The position numbers were made by a program, and so were the translations under genes. Of a DNA stretch of 64,000 bases, positions 42,224-51,593 are shown piece after piece. Numbering within the stretch: position 1 is the first letter of the stretch; each line of letters begins with the position of its first letter. The DNA is from an uncultured Devosia sp. (GTDB taxonomy: Bacteria > Pseudomonadota > Alphaproteobacteria > Rhizobiales > Devosiaceae). The notes beneath the pieces were generated by a model. The model was given only the letters and a program-made list of their open reading frames with translations, ran no database searches and was not told where the DNA came from. Where the stretch lies: assembly GCF_913055165.1 (NCBI RefSeq), contig NZ_CAJXJS010000013.1:1-64000 (forward strand), written 5' to 3'.

Positions 42224-43531
42224 TCAGACGAACCGGTTGACCAGGTTTTCGAGATATTCCTGGCGGCCTGACCTGGGCTGCGGGTTGATGCCGTCGGCAT
42301 GGACCTTGTCGGCGATCTGAGCCAGGCTCAGCTTGCCGTCCAGGATGTCCTTGCCCATGCCGGAGGTCCAGCCGGCGTAGCGGTCATCCAGCAGCTTGTC
42401 GAACTCGCCATCCTCGATCAGCGCCGCGGCCCCCTTGAGGCCACGCGCCAGGGTGTCGAGGCCCAGAATGTGCCCATGCAACAAATCGGCGGCATCGAGG
42501 GACTGACGCCGCACCTTGGCGTCAAAATTGAAGCCGCCCTTGCCCAGGCCCCCCTGCTTGAGGATGTAGTAGAAGGCCAGCGCCATTTCGCCCGGATTGT
42601 TGGGGAAGTGGTCGGTATCCCAGCCGGACTGGAGGTCGTTGCGGTTGGCATCGACCGAACCGAGCATGCCCAACGAGGATGCCACGGCCAGCTCATGCTC
42701 GAAGGAATGGCCGGCAAGGAAGGCGTGGCCCACTTCGATGTTGCACTTGACGTCTTTTTCCAGGCCATAGCGCTGCAGGAAGCCATAGACCGTGGCGACG
42801 TCGAAGTCATATTGGTGCTTGGACGGCTCCTGCGGCTTGGGCTCGATCAGGATCTGGCCATCAAAGCCAATCTTTTTGGCGTGCTCGATGACCAGCGACA
42901 GGAAGCGCGCCATCTGGTCGGCCTCGTGACCCACCTTGGTGTTGAGCAGGGTCTCATAGCCTTCACGGCCGCCCCAGAGCACATAGTTCTGCCCGCCCAG
43001 TTCATGGGTCAATTCCAGCACATTCTTCACCTGCCCGGCGGCATAGGCGAAAATCTCCGGATCGGGGTTGGTGGCGGCGCCCGCCATGTAGCGGCGGTTG
43101 GAGAAGAGGTTCGCCGTGCCCCAGAGGAGCTTCTTGCCGGTCTGGCTCATCTTCTTGGCAAAGATGTCGCCGATCTCACGGACATTCTTGTTCGATTCGG
43201 CCAACGACGCGCCTTCGGGGGCAATGTCGACATCGTGGAAGCAATAGAAAGGCACGTCGATCAGATCGAAGAATTCGAAGGCGACTTCGGCCTTGAGCTT
43301 GGCGCCGTCCATCCCCTTGTCGAACCAGGGCCGGTCGAAGGTGCGGCCGCCGAACGGGTCGCCACCTTCCTGGGCGAAGGTGTGCCAATAGGCGATGGCG
43401 GGACGGATGTGATCTTCCATCCGCTTGCCGGCGACGATCTCGTCCTTGTTGTAGTGGCGATAGGCCAGCGGATTCTTGCTGTCCGGGCCTTCATATTTGA
43501 TCTGGGACAGGCCCTTGAAGAAATCGGTCAC
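42224..43531 (-). CDS. xylA: Xylose isomerase
   Basis: Converts D-xylose to D-xylulose in the cytoplasm. The 435 residues are the group II length. Catalytic and metal segments are seen: [13 protein letters not shown] (His about 100, Asp about 103), [18 protein letters not shown] (Glu about 231), [19 protein letters not shown] and [18 protein letters not shown]. It is the second gene of xylBA; its ATG overlaps the xylB stop by four bases. Confidence 0.98.
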   Translation of the reverse strand: MTDFFKGLSQIKYEGPDSKNPLAYRHYNKDEIVAGKRMEDHIRPAIAYWHTFAQEGGDPFGGRTFDRPWFDKGMDGAKLKAEVAFEFFDLIDVPFYCFHDVDIAPEGASLAESNKNVREIGDIFAKKMSQTGKKLLWGTANLFSNRRYMAGAATNPDPEIFAYAAGQVKNVLELTHELGGQNYVLWGGREGYETLLNTKVGHEADQMARFLSLVIEHAKKIGFDGQILIEPKPQEPSKHQYDFDVATVYGFLQRYGLEKDVKCNIEVGHAFLAGHSFEHELAVASSLGMLGSVDANRNDLQSGWDTDHFPNNPGEMALAFYYILKQGGLGKGGFNFDAKVRRQSLDAADLLHGHILGLDTLARGLKGAAALIEDGEFDKLLDDRYAGWTSGMGKDILDGKLSLAQIADKVHADGINPQPRSGRQEYLENLVNRFV

Positions 43532-44991
43532 GAAATTGCCTCCTCGATGGCGGGGTAAAGGGCGCGATAGCGCGCATATTGATCAGTATAGGCGGCCGAC
43601 AGCTTTTCGTCGGGCGCGATGGTGGTCTTGATGGCCGGCATGGACATGACCTCCAGGGGGTTGGCGCCGGTGGCCGCGCAGAGGCCGAGACGGGCGGCGC
43701 CCAGTGCGCCGCCAAAGTCGCCGTCCTCGGGCAGGGCAATCTCCATGCCGAGATTGGTGGCCAGCATTTGGAGCCAGAGGGCAGACTTGGAACCGCCGCC
43801 AACCGCCAGCAGGCGATTGATGGTGGTGCCGGCATCGGCCAGCACGCGCTGGCAGTCCCGCATGGCGAAGCTCACCCCTTCCATGACCGCCTGGGCCAGT
43901 TGCGCGGCGTCGGTGGACTGGCTGAGACCCGTAAAGGAGCCACGCGCGCCGGCATTATTGTGCGGTGTCCGTTCCCCAGACAGATAGGGCAGGAAGATGG
44001 CCTCGCCGGGCCCCTTGAACTGGGCTTCGGCCGCCGCGGACAGGTCAGCCTGTTTCTGCCCGGTGATGCGGCTCAGCCAGTTGAGGGAATCGGTGGCCGA
44101 GAGAATGACCCCCATCTGGTGCCAGGTGTCGGGAATGGCATGACAAAAGGCGTGCACGGCCCCGTCGGTATTGGGGCTGAAGCGCTCGTTGGAGACGAAG
44201 AGCACACCCGATGTCCCCAATGACACGAAGCCTTCGCCGGGCCGCACCGCACCGATACCGCAGGCAGCAGCGGCATTGTCGCCCGCGCCGCCGGCCACGA
44301 CCACGGTGCCGCTCATGCCCCAGCGCGCCATGAGATCAGGCTTCAATTGGGCCGAGACCGCCGAGCCCTCGACCAGGCGCGGCATGTGCTCGCGCTTTAG
44401 GCCGGTGACATCCAGCAAATCGTCGGACCATTGACGTTTCTGGACGTCGAGCCAGAGCGTGCCGGCTGCGTCCGACATGTCCTCGACATGTTCACCGGTC
44501 AGTAGCAGGCGCACATAGGCCTTGGGCAGCAGCACCTTTCTGATGCGCGCAAAGATGTCCGGCTCATGCTTGCGCACCCAGGCGATCTTGGGGGCTGTGA
44601 AGCCGGGCATGGCAATGTTGCCGGCAATCTGGCGCAGGGTGGGCAGGGTCGCTTCCATCTCGGCGCATTCGGCGGCCGAACGCCCGTCATTCCACAGGAT
44701 GCAGGGACGCAGAACTTCATCATTGGCGCCCAGCAACGTCGCCCCATGCATATGGCCTGACAGGCCGATGCCCTTGACCGCGGCCAATGCCGCAGCATGG
44801 CTGTGCCTGAGCTTGTCGATGGCGCCCAGAGTGGCGTCCCACCAGTCAGCAGGGTTTTGTTCCGACCAGCCTGGTTGCGGCCGCACCGGCTCGACCGCTG
44901 GCGCCGAGGCCTCGCCAATCGCCTTGCCGTTTTCGTCGATCAGCAGGGCCTTGACGCCCGAGGTGCCGATATCAATGCCAAGAAAGGTCAT
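43528..44991 (-). CDS. xylB: Xylulokinase
   Basis: FGGY carbohydrate kinase that phosphorylates D-xylulose to feed the pentose phosphate pathway. The 487 residues fit. Segments: [16 protein letters not shown] at the start, [27 protein letters not shown] (catalytic Asp) and SLGTSGVLF. It is the first gene of xylBA. The 250-base region upstream holds a hairpin and a fossil of a LacI-family gene, and beyond that the LacI regulator. Confidence 0.97.
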   Translation of the reverse strand: MTFLGIDIGTSGVKALLIDENGKAIGEASAPAVEPVRPQPGWSEQNPADWWDATLGAIDKLRHSHAAALAAVKGIGLSGHMHGATLLGANDEVLRPCILWNDGRSAAECAEMEATLPTLRQIAGNIAMPGFTAPKIAWVRKHEPDIFARIRKVLLPKAYVRLLLTGEHVEDMSDAAGTLWLDVQKRQWSDDLLDVTGLKREHMPRLVEGSAVSAQLKPDLMARWGMSGTVVVAGGAGDNAAAACGIGAVRPGEGFVSLGTSGVLFVSNERFSPNTDGAVHAFCHAIPDTWHQMGVILSATDSLNWLSRITGQKQADLSAAAEAQFKGPGEAIFLPYLSGERTPHNNAGARGSFTGLSQSTDAAQLAQAVMEGVSFAMRDCQRVLADAGTTINRLLAVGGGSKSALWLQMLATNLGMEIALPEDGDFGGALGAARLGLCAATGANPLEVMSMPAIKTTIAPDEKLSAAYTDQYARYRALYPAIEEAIS

Positions 44992-45053
44992 GAGGCACGT
45001 ACCTCATTTCCACCAGCGCAAAACATGCAAACGTCCTCCCTGCCCCTTGGGCT

Positions 45054-45077
45054 CACGCCGATTTCAGGATCGGCGTG
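45054..45077. repeat. Hairpin upstream of xylB
   Basis: CACGCCGAT / ATCGGCGTG with a six-base loop lies 63 bases before xylB, just past the LacI fossil. It has no U tract on the minus strand. It could be the fossil gene's old terminator or a leader structure of xylBA. Confidence 0.45.
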
Positions 45078-45081
45078 GTGT

Positions 45082-45150
45082 TTAGCGCAGATTGTCGCGC
45101 AGGAAAATCCCAATTTCAATGGGCTGTCGACCGTCTTCCTGCAAATCACG
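45082..45150 (-). pseudogene. Remnant 3' end of a second LacI-family regulator
   Basis: The frame ends RQPIEIGIFLRDNLR and stop, identical over 13 residues to the C-terminus of the intact LacI gene at 45242 (DPIEIGIFLRDNLR). Nucleotide similarity is high over about 45 bases and then vanishes upstream. This is a truncated paralogue or a partial duplication left between the regulator and xylB. Confidence 0.7.
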
Positions 45151-45195
45151 CCCGGGGAGCGATTTGAGGGAGGAAGGCATGAGAGCTTTGCTTAC

Positions 45196-45211
45196 ATGGC
45201 GCGAGCGCCAT
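45196..45211. promoter_or_regulatory. Palindrome ATGGCGC-GA-GCGCCAT
   Basis: Perfect seven-base arms lie between the LacI fossil and the LacI stop. It could be a LacI-type operator for xylBA (GC-centred) or a terminator stem; no U tract follows. Confidence 0.35.
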
Positions 45212-45241
45212 TGTTCATGCCTCAATGACATGCGCGATTTG

Positions 45242-46285
45242 TCAGCGCAGGTTGTCCCGCAGGAAAATTCCAATCTCGATCGGATCGGTGACCGTGACAC
45301 GACTGGCATCCAGTGCCAGGGCCCGGGCAGCGGCGATGACCTCGCGGATTTCGCCGTCCGGATTTTGGTCCAGGACTACGTCGATGGCGCCGCTTCTGAG
45401 CCCGGCCCGGGTGGGACCCGTCAATTCATGGGCAATGACGCGCACTGTGCCGGAACGGCTCGATTTTTCCAGCGCCGCGACCAGGCCGCCATTGCCGGCG
45501 CCCAGATTGTAGAGACCAGCCAGATCGGGGTTCTGATCCAGCAGGGCGCTGACGATGTCGGCGGTCTCGGTGCGCTCGTCATGCCCCTCGAGGGGTCCAA
45601 TGATATCGACGCGGGGAAATTCTTGGCGCAGAGCTGCAGCAAAGCCTTCCAGCCGTTCGGCGTGATCGCGCAGGTGCAGCGACCCGGCCACCACGGCCAC
45701 CTTGCCGCCCTGGGGCAGGAAGCGGCCCATCAACGAGCCGGCCGTGCGTCCGGCCGCGACATTGTCGATGCCGATGAAATTGCGCCGAGCCGAGCCGGGC
45801 AGGTCCGAGACCAGTGTCATGACCGTAACACCGCGACGGTGCGCCGCCTCGATCGCCGCAAGCACTTCGGGAGCGTCGCTGGAGACAATGACTGCGCAAT
45901 CGCATTCCGCCGCGCTGAGCTGATCCAGGCTGCGGGCGAGGGCGGCGGCATCGAAGGCCCTGATACGGCGCAGATCGAGATGGATGCGGTCCGCCAGTGC
46001 CAGCGGCGAGCGCCGGTGCACCGCTTCGGCCAGGCCGTCCATGAATTCATTGGTGCCGTCGGGGATGAAGAAGATGACCGAGAGGTCGCGGGCGCGCGCC
46101 ATCAGCGAAGCATTGAGGTCCCGGGCAAAACCCAGCTCGGCGATCGCCTGCTCGACCTTTTCGGCGGTGGCCGCACGAACCCCAGGACGGCCATTGAGCA
46201 CGCGATCCACCGTTGCCAGGGACACACCGGCGGCCCGCGCCACATCGTGGACCGTGGCCCGCCGCCTGATCGTGTCTTCGCTCAA
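45242..46285 (-). CDS. LacI family transcriptional regulator, probable xylose/xylan regulator
   Basis: 347 residues. The LacI helix-turn-helix is TVHDVARAAGVSLATVDRVLNGRPGVRAATAEKV (about residues 10-43, written here as one region), followed by a sugar-binding domain with VIFFIPDGTNEF, NFIGIDNVAAGRTAGSLM and IGPLEGHDERTETA. The start is TTG at 46285, eight bases after AGGAG; no in-frame ATG lies before the DNA-binding domain except far upstream. It is on the same strand as xylBA, with galM diverging, so it likely controls both. The inducer is inferred. Confidence 0.9.
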   Translation of the reverse strand: MSEDTIRRRATVHDVARAAGVSLATVDRVLNGRPGVRAATAEKVEQAIAELGFARDLNASLMARARDLSVIFFIPDGTNEFMDGLAEAVHRRSPLALADRIHLDLRRIRAFDAAALARSLDQLSAAECDCAVIVSSDAPEVLAAIEAAHRRGVTVMTLVSDLPGSARRNFIGIDNVAAGRTAGSLMGRFLPQGGKVAVVAGSLHLRDHAERLEGFAAALRQEFPRVDIIGPLEGHDERTETADIVSALLDQNPDLAGLYNLGAGNGGLVAALEKSSRSGTVRVIAHELTGPTRAGLRSGAIDVVLDQNPDGEIREVIAAARALALDASRVTVTDPIEIGIFLRDNLR

Positions 46286-46412
46286 ACCTGTTCTCCTGCC
46301 ATGGCCCGGTCTTCGCCTGGCCCCATCAGGGTGCGGGGCCGGCCTTGCGTCCAGCGCACAGTCCCCACACCCTGCCCAAAGGTCAAGTGTGCCGTTGCAG
46401 CCCAAGGGCAAA

Positions 46413-46420
46413 TAGCGCTA
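46413..46420. promoter_or_regulatory. Candidate LacI operator between lacI-type gene and galM
   Basis: TAGCGCTA within CAAATAGCGCTACAG has the AGCGCT centre common to LacI-family operators, in the divergent promoter region. No second copy was found before xylB or the GH43 gene. Confidence 0.35.
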
Positions 46421-46459
46421 CAGCTCCGCCCCGGAACAGACGGGATGGGGGACGCCTGA

Positions 46460-47470
46460 ATGGCAATCGCGGTTTCAACCTTCGGCGAATTCAACGGTCA
46501 GCGGGTCGATCAATTCCGATTGACCAGTGACAGCGGCGTGACGGTCGACATTATCGGCTACGGCGTGGTGGTGCGCGACTGGCGGGTGCCGGTGACAGGC
46601 GGAGAGCGATCGGTGGTGTTGGGCTTTGACGCCTTTGACGCCTATCCGGCGCATAGTCCACATTTCGGCTCGCTGGCCGGCCGGGTTGCCAATCGGATCA
46701 AAAATGCCAGTTTCACGCTGGACGGTGTGACCTATGATTTGCCGGCAAATGAGGGTTCATTGCAGCTGCACGGGGGTCCGGAAGGCCTGGGGCGCCAGGT
46801 CTGGCAGGGCCAGGCTGACAGCGCCAACAACGCCGTGCGCTTCACCCATTTCTCACCCGACGGCGCCATGGGCTATCCGGGCAATGTCAATTTCGCCGCC
46901 ACCTATACGCTCAATGGCAATCGGCTGCGGCTCGAACTGACCGCCACCACTGACCGGGCAACGCCAATAAGCCTGGTGCAGCACCAGTATTTCAACCTGG
47001 GCACCGCCGACACGGTGCTTGACCATACGATCCAGGTCAATTCGTCGGCCCATACCGAGTTGGGCGCGGATCTGGCGCCGACCGGGGCCATCCTGCCATC
47101 GGCAGGGACCATTTATGACCTCAGGCAGGCCCGCACCATGCGCGACGCCAAAGGCGCACCGGTCGACTATGATATCGGCCTGGTCCTCGATAGCGGACGA
47201 AAGACTGCTGATCCGATCGCCACGGTGGTGTCGCCCGAGCGCGATCTGACGCTCAAGCTGTGGAGCGACCGTCCTGGCGTTCAGGTCTATAACGGTGTGT
47301 GGACAGACGTGTCGGTGCCCGGACTCAACGGCAAACGCTATGGCAAGCATTCCGGCTTCTGCCTTGAAGACCAGGCCCTGGCCGATGCGGTCCACAATCC
47401 GCACTTTCCCAATGTCATCTATTCGCCCGATCGGCCCTATGGCCATTGGTGCGAATTCGAGATCGCCTGA
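46460..47470 (+). CDS. galM: Aldose 1-epimerase (mutarotase)
   Basis: Interconverts alpha and beta anomers of aldoses such as xylose or galactose. The 336 residues fit GalM. Segments: FGSLAGRVANRIKNASF, LQLHGGPEGLGRQVW (His about 98), LVQHQYFNLGT (catalytic His about 175) and HSGFCLEDQALAD (catalytic Glu about 305). It diverges from the LacI-type gene and belongs to the xylose locus. Confidence 0.94.
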   Translation: MAIAVSTFGEFNGQRVDQFRLTSDSGVTVDIIGYGVVVRDWRVPVTGGERSVVLGFDAFDAYPAHSPHFGSLAGRVANRIKNASFTLDGVTYDLPANEGSLQLHGGPEGLGRQVWQGQADSANNAVRFTHFSPDGAMGYPGNVNFAATYTLNGNRLRLELTATTDRATPISLVQHQYFNLGTADTVLDHTIQVNSSAHTELGADLAPTGAILPSAGTIYDLRQARTMRDAKGAPVDYDIGLVLDSGRKTADPIATVVSPERDLTLKLWSDRPGVQVYNGVWTDVSVPGLNGKRYGKHSGFCLEDQALADAVHNPHFPNVIYSPDRPYGHWCEFEIA

Positions 47471-47574
47471 CGGGTTCGGCCGGGTCACGACCAGCCCTGC
47501 TGACATGATCCGTCCGGCTGTTCCGCAATGCTCACGACCCTGTGATAGACGGGGGGGGCGGTGGAGGCCTGCTG

Positions 47575-48279
47575 ATGGACAAGACTGAACGGCTGTTTGC
47601 AATCATGGATGCGCTTAGGCGGCATCGGCGGCCGATTACGGCCGCGGCGCTGGCCGAAGAACAGAACGTGTCGGTGCGCACGCTTTATCGCGACATCCAG
47701 ACGTTGATTGGCCTGGGGGCGCCAATCGATGGTGAGGCCGGCGTTGGTTATATGCTGCGGCCAGGGTTTTTCCTGCCGCCCTTGATGTTCAGCCCGGAAG
47801 AGCTGGAAGCGCTGGTGCTGGGCGCGCGCTGGGTGGAAACCCAGCCCGATGACGGTCTGGGCGCCGCGGCCCGCAATGCACTGGCCAAGATTGCGACCGC
47901 CTCGCCCGAAGATTTGCGCGACCGCATCAGCGATACCGCGCTCTGGCCGGTGGCGCTGTGGGGTCAGCGCAGGCCGATTCCGGTTCTCGCCGATATCCGG
48001 CTGGCCATGCGGCAGGAAAAGGCCGTGACGATCGACTATGAGGACGAGCAGGGCCGCCCCACCAGCCGCACGATCTGGCCGGTGGGCCTGGCCTTTTACG
48101 AGGGCAAGCAGACCATTGCCGCCTGGTGCCTGTTGCGTCAGGATTTCCGCAATTTCCGGACTGACCGCATTGTCTGCCTGACCCTGACCGAGGAGCGCTA
48201 TGGCAAGCGCCGGGCCGTGCTGGAGCGCGAATGGCGCGCCAGCTGGCAGCATGACCACCATCAGGATCGCGAAACCTAG
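47575..48279 (+). CDS. YafY-type HTH and WYL-domain regulator
   Basis: 234 residues. An N-terminal HTH_11 (ERLFAIMDALRRHRRPITAAALAEEQNVSVRTLYRDI, in about residues 5-45) is followed by a WYL domain with VTIDYEDEQGRPTSRTIWPVGL and FRNFRTDRI near 200. WYL domains sense ligands such as nucleotides or DNA damage signals; the ligand here is unknown. ATG 47575 follows GGTGGAGG. It is convergent with the ScfR-like gene. Confidence 0.9.
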   Translation: MDKTERLFAIMDALRRHRRPITAAALAEEQNVSVRTLYRDIQTLIGLGAPIDGEAGVGYMLRPGFFLPPLMFSPEELEALVLGARWVETQPDDGLGAAARNALAKIATASPEDLRDRISDTALWPVALWGQRRPIPVLADIRLAMRQEKAVTIDYEDEQGRPTSRTIWPVGLAFYEGKQTIAAWCLLRQDFRNFRTDRIVCLTLTEERYGKRRAVLEREWRASWQHDHHQDRET

Positions 48280-49689
48280 TCAGGTCATGCGCGCGTAAAG
48301 ACTTTCGGGACGAATATTCTCGTCGAGCCGGAAGCGGTGATCGGCCGGGGGGTGGGCGCGCTGGCCGCACTCCATGCGCGGGCAGATGCGGCAACCGACG
48401 CCGATGGGCACGGTCTGCAGGTCGCTGGTGAGGTCGATCCCGTCCGAATAGATCATTTCCTTGGCGTGATGGATGGCACAACCCAGGCCGATGGACAGAT
48501 AGCGGCGCGGCGCGTTGTAGCGATAATCGCCCTTGGTGATGGTGCGCGCGATGCAGAAATAGCGCTGCCCGTCCGGCATCTGGCTCAGTTGCACATTGAT
48601 CCGCTCGGGCGCCAGAAAGGCCGCATAGACATTCCAGCGCGGACAGGCCCCGGAATGGCGCGGAATATGAATGCCCGAAAGTGAAAAGCGCTTGGAAATA
48701 TTACCGGCGATGTCGGTGCGCACCAGATGCAGCGGGATGCCGGAAGCGCCCTTGCGCTGCAGCGTGGTCATGCGGTGGCAGACCTGTTCGAAACTGGCGC
48801 CGAACCGCCGCCCAAGACGCTCGATATCATAGCGGTAGTCGCGGCAGGCCTTGAGGAATGGGCCATAGGGCATGATGAGCGCGGCGGCGAAATAGGCCGA
48901 CAGCACATTGCGCGCCAGCATCGGCGCGTCACCCTCGGGCAGGTCCGCGGCCGCGATGATCGCGTCCACTTCCGCCTCTGCGGCGACCTGGCCCAGATGC
49001 TGGGCGAGCAGGAAATTGGCCGTCTCAGGCGGCAGGAGGTCGGAGACCAGCAAATGCCGGCGGGCGGGGTCAAGCTGGCGCGCAATGCCATGGGGCAGGG
49101 AGGCCAGACGCACTTCCAGTCCGAAAACATTGAACAGATAGGTGCGGATCGCGCTTTCGAAGCCATCGCCTGAATTGTCGATATCGGCCCGCACCCGTTC
49201 GGCCGCGTCCTCCAGGGCTGGAAAGTGGTTGGAATTGACCTGCAGAAAATCGGAGATGGCGTCCGTGGCCAGGTGGAACGGCTCCCCTTCCCCCTGGCTG
49301 CTTGGCGCTGGCGTTCCCGCACTGGCAAGCCGATAGCGGTCATAAAGCTTGAGCACGGCGCGCGCCGCCGCCGGATTGGCCTGGGCCAGGTCCCGGATCT
49401 CGAGATTGGTCAGGTCGCTATCGGCAAAAATGTCGTCGCCGAAGGCCTCCATCAGGTCCCCGACCAGCCGGCCCTCGTCGCCATCCACCAATTCCCCGGG
49501 TTCGACGCCGAAATAGCCGGCGATGGAGAACAGCAGCGGCACGGTGACCTTGCGGCGATTGTGCTCGATCAGGTTGAGATAGCTCGGCGAGATGCCTAGG
49601 GCCTGGGCGAGGTCCGCCTGATTGAGATGCCGCTGGCGCCGCAGGCGCTTAATGCGACCGCCAATCTGGCTTTCCGCCATTTCGACCAT
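48280..49689 (-). CDS. ScfR/RamB-like short-chain fatty acyl regulator (XRE + ImmA/IrrE)
   Basis: 469 residues. An XRE helix-turn-helix (about 10-65: LNQADLAQALGISPSYLNLIEHNRRK) is followed by an ImmA/IrrE peptidase-like domain (about 180-290). In it the expected HExxH is replaced by AQHLGQVA, so it is probably a non-catalytic sensor. A C-terminal DUF2083 domain carries the cysteines CPRWN, GLGC and CRICPRMEC. RamB-like proteins regulate isocitrate lyase and propionate or acetate genes. It diverges from the aceA unit across a promoter with repeated TTTACA. Confidence 0.9.
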   Translation of the reverse strand: MVEMAESQIGGRIKRLRRQRHLNQADLAQALGISPSYLNLIEHNRRKVTVPLLFSIAGYFGVEPGELVDGDEGRLVGDLMEAFGDDIFADSDLTNLEIRDLAQANPAAARAVLKLYDRYRLASAGTPAPSSQGEGEPFHLATDAISDFLQVNSNHFPALEDAAERVRADIDNSGDGFESAIRTYLFNVFGLEVRLASLPHGIARQLDPARRHLLVSDLLPPETANFLLAQHLGQVAAEAEVDAIIAAADLPEGDAPMLARNVLSAYFAAALIMPYGPFLKACRDYRYDIERLGRRFGASFEQVCHRMTTLQRKGASGIPLHLVRTDIAGNISKRFSLSGIHIPRHSGACPRWNVYAAFLAPERINVQLSQMPDGQRYFCIARTITKGDYRYNAPRRYLSIGLGCAIHHAKEMIYSDGIDLTSDLQTVPIGVGCRICPRMECGQRAHPPADHRFRLDENIRPESLYARMT

Positions 49690-49706
49690 TTCGTCCTCCT
49701 CCGAAA

Positions 49707-49815
49707 TTTACAGACTTTACAAATCTGCTTCCGGCAATTGACCGCCGATTTACAGGTTTACTGGCGGCTCTTCCGTTATCTCTTGCATATTCGCGCACTT
49801 TGTCAAATCTTTACA
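49707..49815. promoter_or_regulatory. TTTACA repeats in the regulator/aceA divergent promoter
   Basis: TTTACA occurs at 49707-49712, 49716-49721, 49749-49754 and 49810-49815, with TTTACT at 49757-49762; the first two and the third and fifth form close pairs. These are candidate binding sites for the RamB-like regulator. Confidence 0.55.
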
Positions 49816-49837
49816 TCACCAGCAGGAGGAATTGCAG

Positions 49838-50065
49838 ATGTCCCCGATCACCGACCAACGCGACGAATACATCACCATTATTGCCCCCACCGCCAATGAA
49901 GCCATGGCGCAGTTCAAGGCGCGCGGCCTCGCTTCACAAGGCTATTCCATTGCCGGGCGTATCGGGCGTCACCAGTTCACCCTGGTGGGCGGAGAGGACG
50001 CGCAGGAGCTGTTCTCCGGCGCCGGGATGATCGCCGCCACCTTCTGCCGCAAGGTCGCTATCTAG
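49838..50065 (+). CDS. Conserved small protein upstream of aceA, 75 residues
   Basis: The ATG at 49838 has AGGAGG eight bases upstream, an excellent start. The protein is soluble with [20 protein letters not shown] and then [20 protein letters not shown], a small alpha/beta fold. No known domain is recognised. It is between the TTTACA promoter and aceA, so it is probably cotranscribed with isocitrate lyase and controlled by the RamB-like regulator. Confidence 0.75.
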   Translation: MSPITDQRDEYITIIAPTANEAMAQFKARGLASQGYSIAGRIGRHQFTLVGGEDAQELFSGAGMIAATFCRKVAI

Positions 50066-50073
50066 CGACAAGG

Positions 50074-50100
50074 TTCCTTCTCCCCGCAAGGGGAGAGGGA
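50074..50100. repeat. Short palindromic repeat (copy 4)
   Basis: CTTCTCCCCGCAAGGGGAGAGG is a single-hairpin form of the CTCCCC...GGGGAG elements found elsewhere in the window, placed between the small gene and aceA. Confidence 0.55.
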
Positions 50101-50112
50101 CAGGCACAACTC

Positions 50113-50128
50113 TGCTTCACGTGAATCA
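50113..50128. other. parS-like site (copy 1)
   Basis: TGCTTCACGTGAATCA matches the bacterial parS consensus TGTTTCACGTGAAACA at 14 of 16 positions, including the invariant TTCACGTGAA core. It is intergenic, between the small gene and aceA. ParB would bind here. Confidence 0.65.
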
Positions 50129-50189
50129 TTGCCCCCACCGCCCCAAGCGGGCGGATCGGCACAGCTATGTCCAACCGAGGAGACACGAC

Positions 50190-51485
50190 ATGCTCGACAA
50201 GCCGCATCAACCCGAGACCTTCCCTGCACCGGACTATGCCCCCGACCGCTGGAAGACCATCGCCCGCACCTATACGCCTGCCGATGTGCACCGGCTCAGC
50301 GGTTCGCTACCGATCCGCCATTCGCTGGCCGAGAACGGCGCCAAGAAGCTCTGGCAATTGTTGCATTCGGAAGATTTTGTTCCCACGCTCGGGACCTTCA
50401 CTGGCAATCAGGCGGTGCAACAGGTCAAGGCCGGTCTCAAAGCCATCTATCTCTCCGGCTGGCAGGTGGCCGCCGACGCCAATTCCTCGGGCAATATGTA
50501 TCCCGATCAGTCACTCTATCCCGTTGACAGCGTGCCCTCCGTGGTTCGGCGCATCAACAAGGCGCTGCAGCGCGCCGATCAGATCCAGACCATGGAGAAG
50601 GCCGATGGCGTGACCACCACCGATCTCGATTTCTTCGTGCCCATCATCGCCGATGCCGAGGCCGGCTTTGGCGGGGCGCTCAATGTGTTCGAGCTGATGA
50701 AGGCCATGATCGAGGCGGGCGCCGCTGCTGTGCATTTCGAGGATCAGCTCGCTAGCGAAAAGAAATGCGGCCATCTGGGTGGCAAGGTGCTGGTGCCCAC
50801 CAGCCAGTTCGTCCGCACGCTCAATGCCGCACGCCTCGCCGCCGACGTCATGGGCGTGCCAACCCTGATCATGGCACGCACTGATGCCGAAGCGGCGCGG
50901 CTGATCACCTCGGATATCGACGACTATGACAAGCCCTTCGTCACCGGCGAGCGCACCGCCGAAGGCTTCTATCGCCTCAAGGGCGGACTTGATTGTGCCA
51001 TTGCCCGCGGGCTGGCCTATGCGCCTTATGCGGATCTGATCTGGTGCGAAACCAGCAAGCCAGACCTGGGCGAAGCGCGCAAATTCGCCGAGGCCATCCG
51101 CAAGCAATATCCCGAGCAGATGCTGGCCTATAATTGCTCACCGAGCTTCAACTGGGCCAAGCATATGGGCGAAGCCGAAATGGCCGCATTCCAGCGCGAG
51201 ATCGCCGCGATGGGCTACAAGTATCAGTTCATCACCCTGGCCGGCTTCCATAATCTCAGCCTCACCACGTTCGAGTTGGCCCGCAGCTACAAGCAGGACG
51301 GCATGGCCGGCTATTCACGGCTGCAGCAGGCCGAGTTTGCTGCCGAAGCCCATGGCTTCTCGGCCGTGCGGCATCAGCGCGAGGTGGGCACCAGCTATTT
51401 TGATGCAGTGTCGATGACGGTGAGTGACGGCCAGAGCGCCACGACCGCCATGGCCGAATCCACCGAAACGGCGCAGTTCCACTAG
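50190..51485 (+). CDS. aceA: Isocitrate lyase
   Basis: Glyoxylate-shunt enzyme cleaving isocitrate to glyoxylate and succinate, needed for growth on acetate or fatty acids. The 431 residues fit the short form. The catalytic Cys is in [12 protein letters not shown] (about residue 190). Other segments: [21 protein letters not shown] and [14 protein letters not shown]. The start is the ATG at 50190 preceded by GAGGAG; an upstream in-frame GTG would start inside the parS-like site. Regulation by the divergent RamB-like protein is likely. Confidence 0.98.
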   Translation: MLDKPHQPETFPAPDYAPDRWKTIARTYTPADVHRLSGSLPIRHSLAENGAKKLWQLLHSEDFVPTLGTFTGNQAVQQVKAGLKAIYLSGWQVAADANSSGNMYPDQSLYPVDSVPSVVRRINKALQRADQIQTMEKADGVTTTDLDFFVPIIADAEAGFGGALNVFELMKAMIEAGAAAVHFEDQLASEKKCGHLGGKVLVPTSQFVRTLNAARLAADVMGVPTLIMARTDAEAARLITSDIDDYDKPFVTGERTAEGFYRLKGGLDCAIARGLAYAPYADLIWCETSKPDLGEARKFAEAIRKQYPEQMLAYNCSPSFNWAKHMGEAEMAAFQREIAAMGYKYQFITLAGFHNLSLTTFELARSYKQDGMAGYSRLQQAEFAAEAHGFSAVRHQREVGTSYFDAVSMTVSDGQSATTAMAESTETAQFH

Positions 51486-51502
51486 CGATAGTCTCCCACC
51501 CA

Positions 51503-51527
51503 TGCCGGGCGGACCGTCCGCCCGGCA
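51503..51527. terminator. Hairpin after aceA
   Basis: TGCCGGGCGGA / TCCGCCCGGCA is an 11-base perfect stem with a CCG loop, 17 bases after the aceA stop. No U run follows on the plus strand, so termination may depend on other factors. Confidence 0.6.
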
Positions 51528-51593
51528 CCCTTGAAGCCAATACGCGCAAAGCGCTAGAATTTTTCCCGGTCATCATCGGGATATGCGCTTCTC

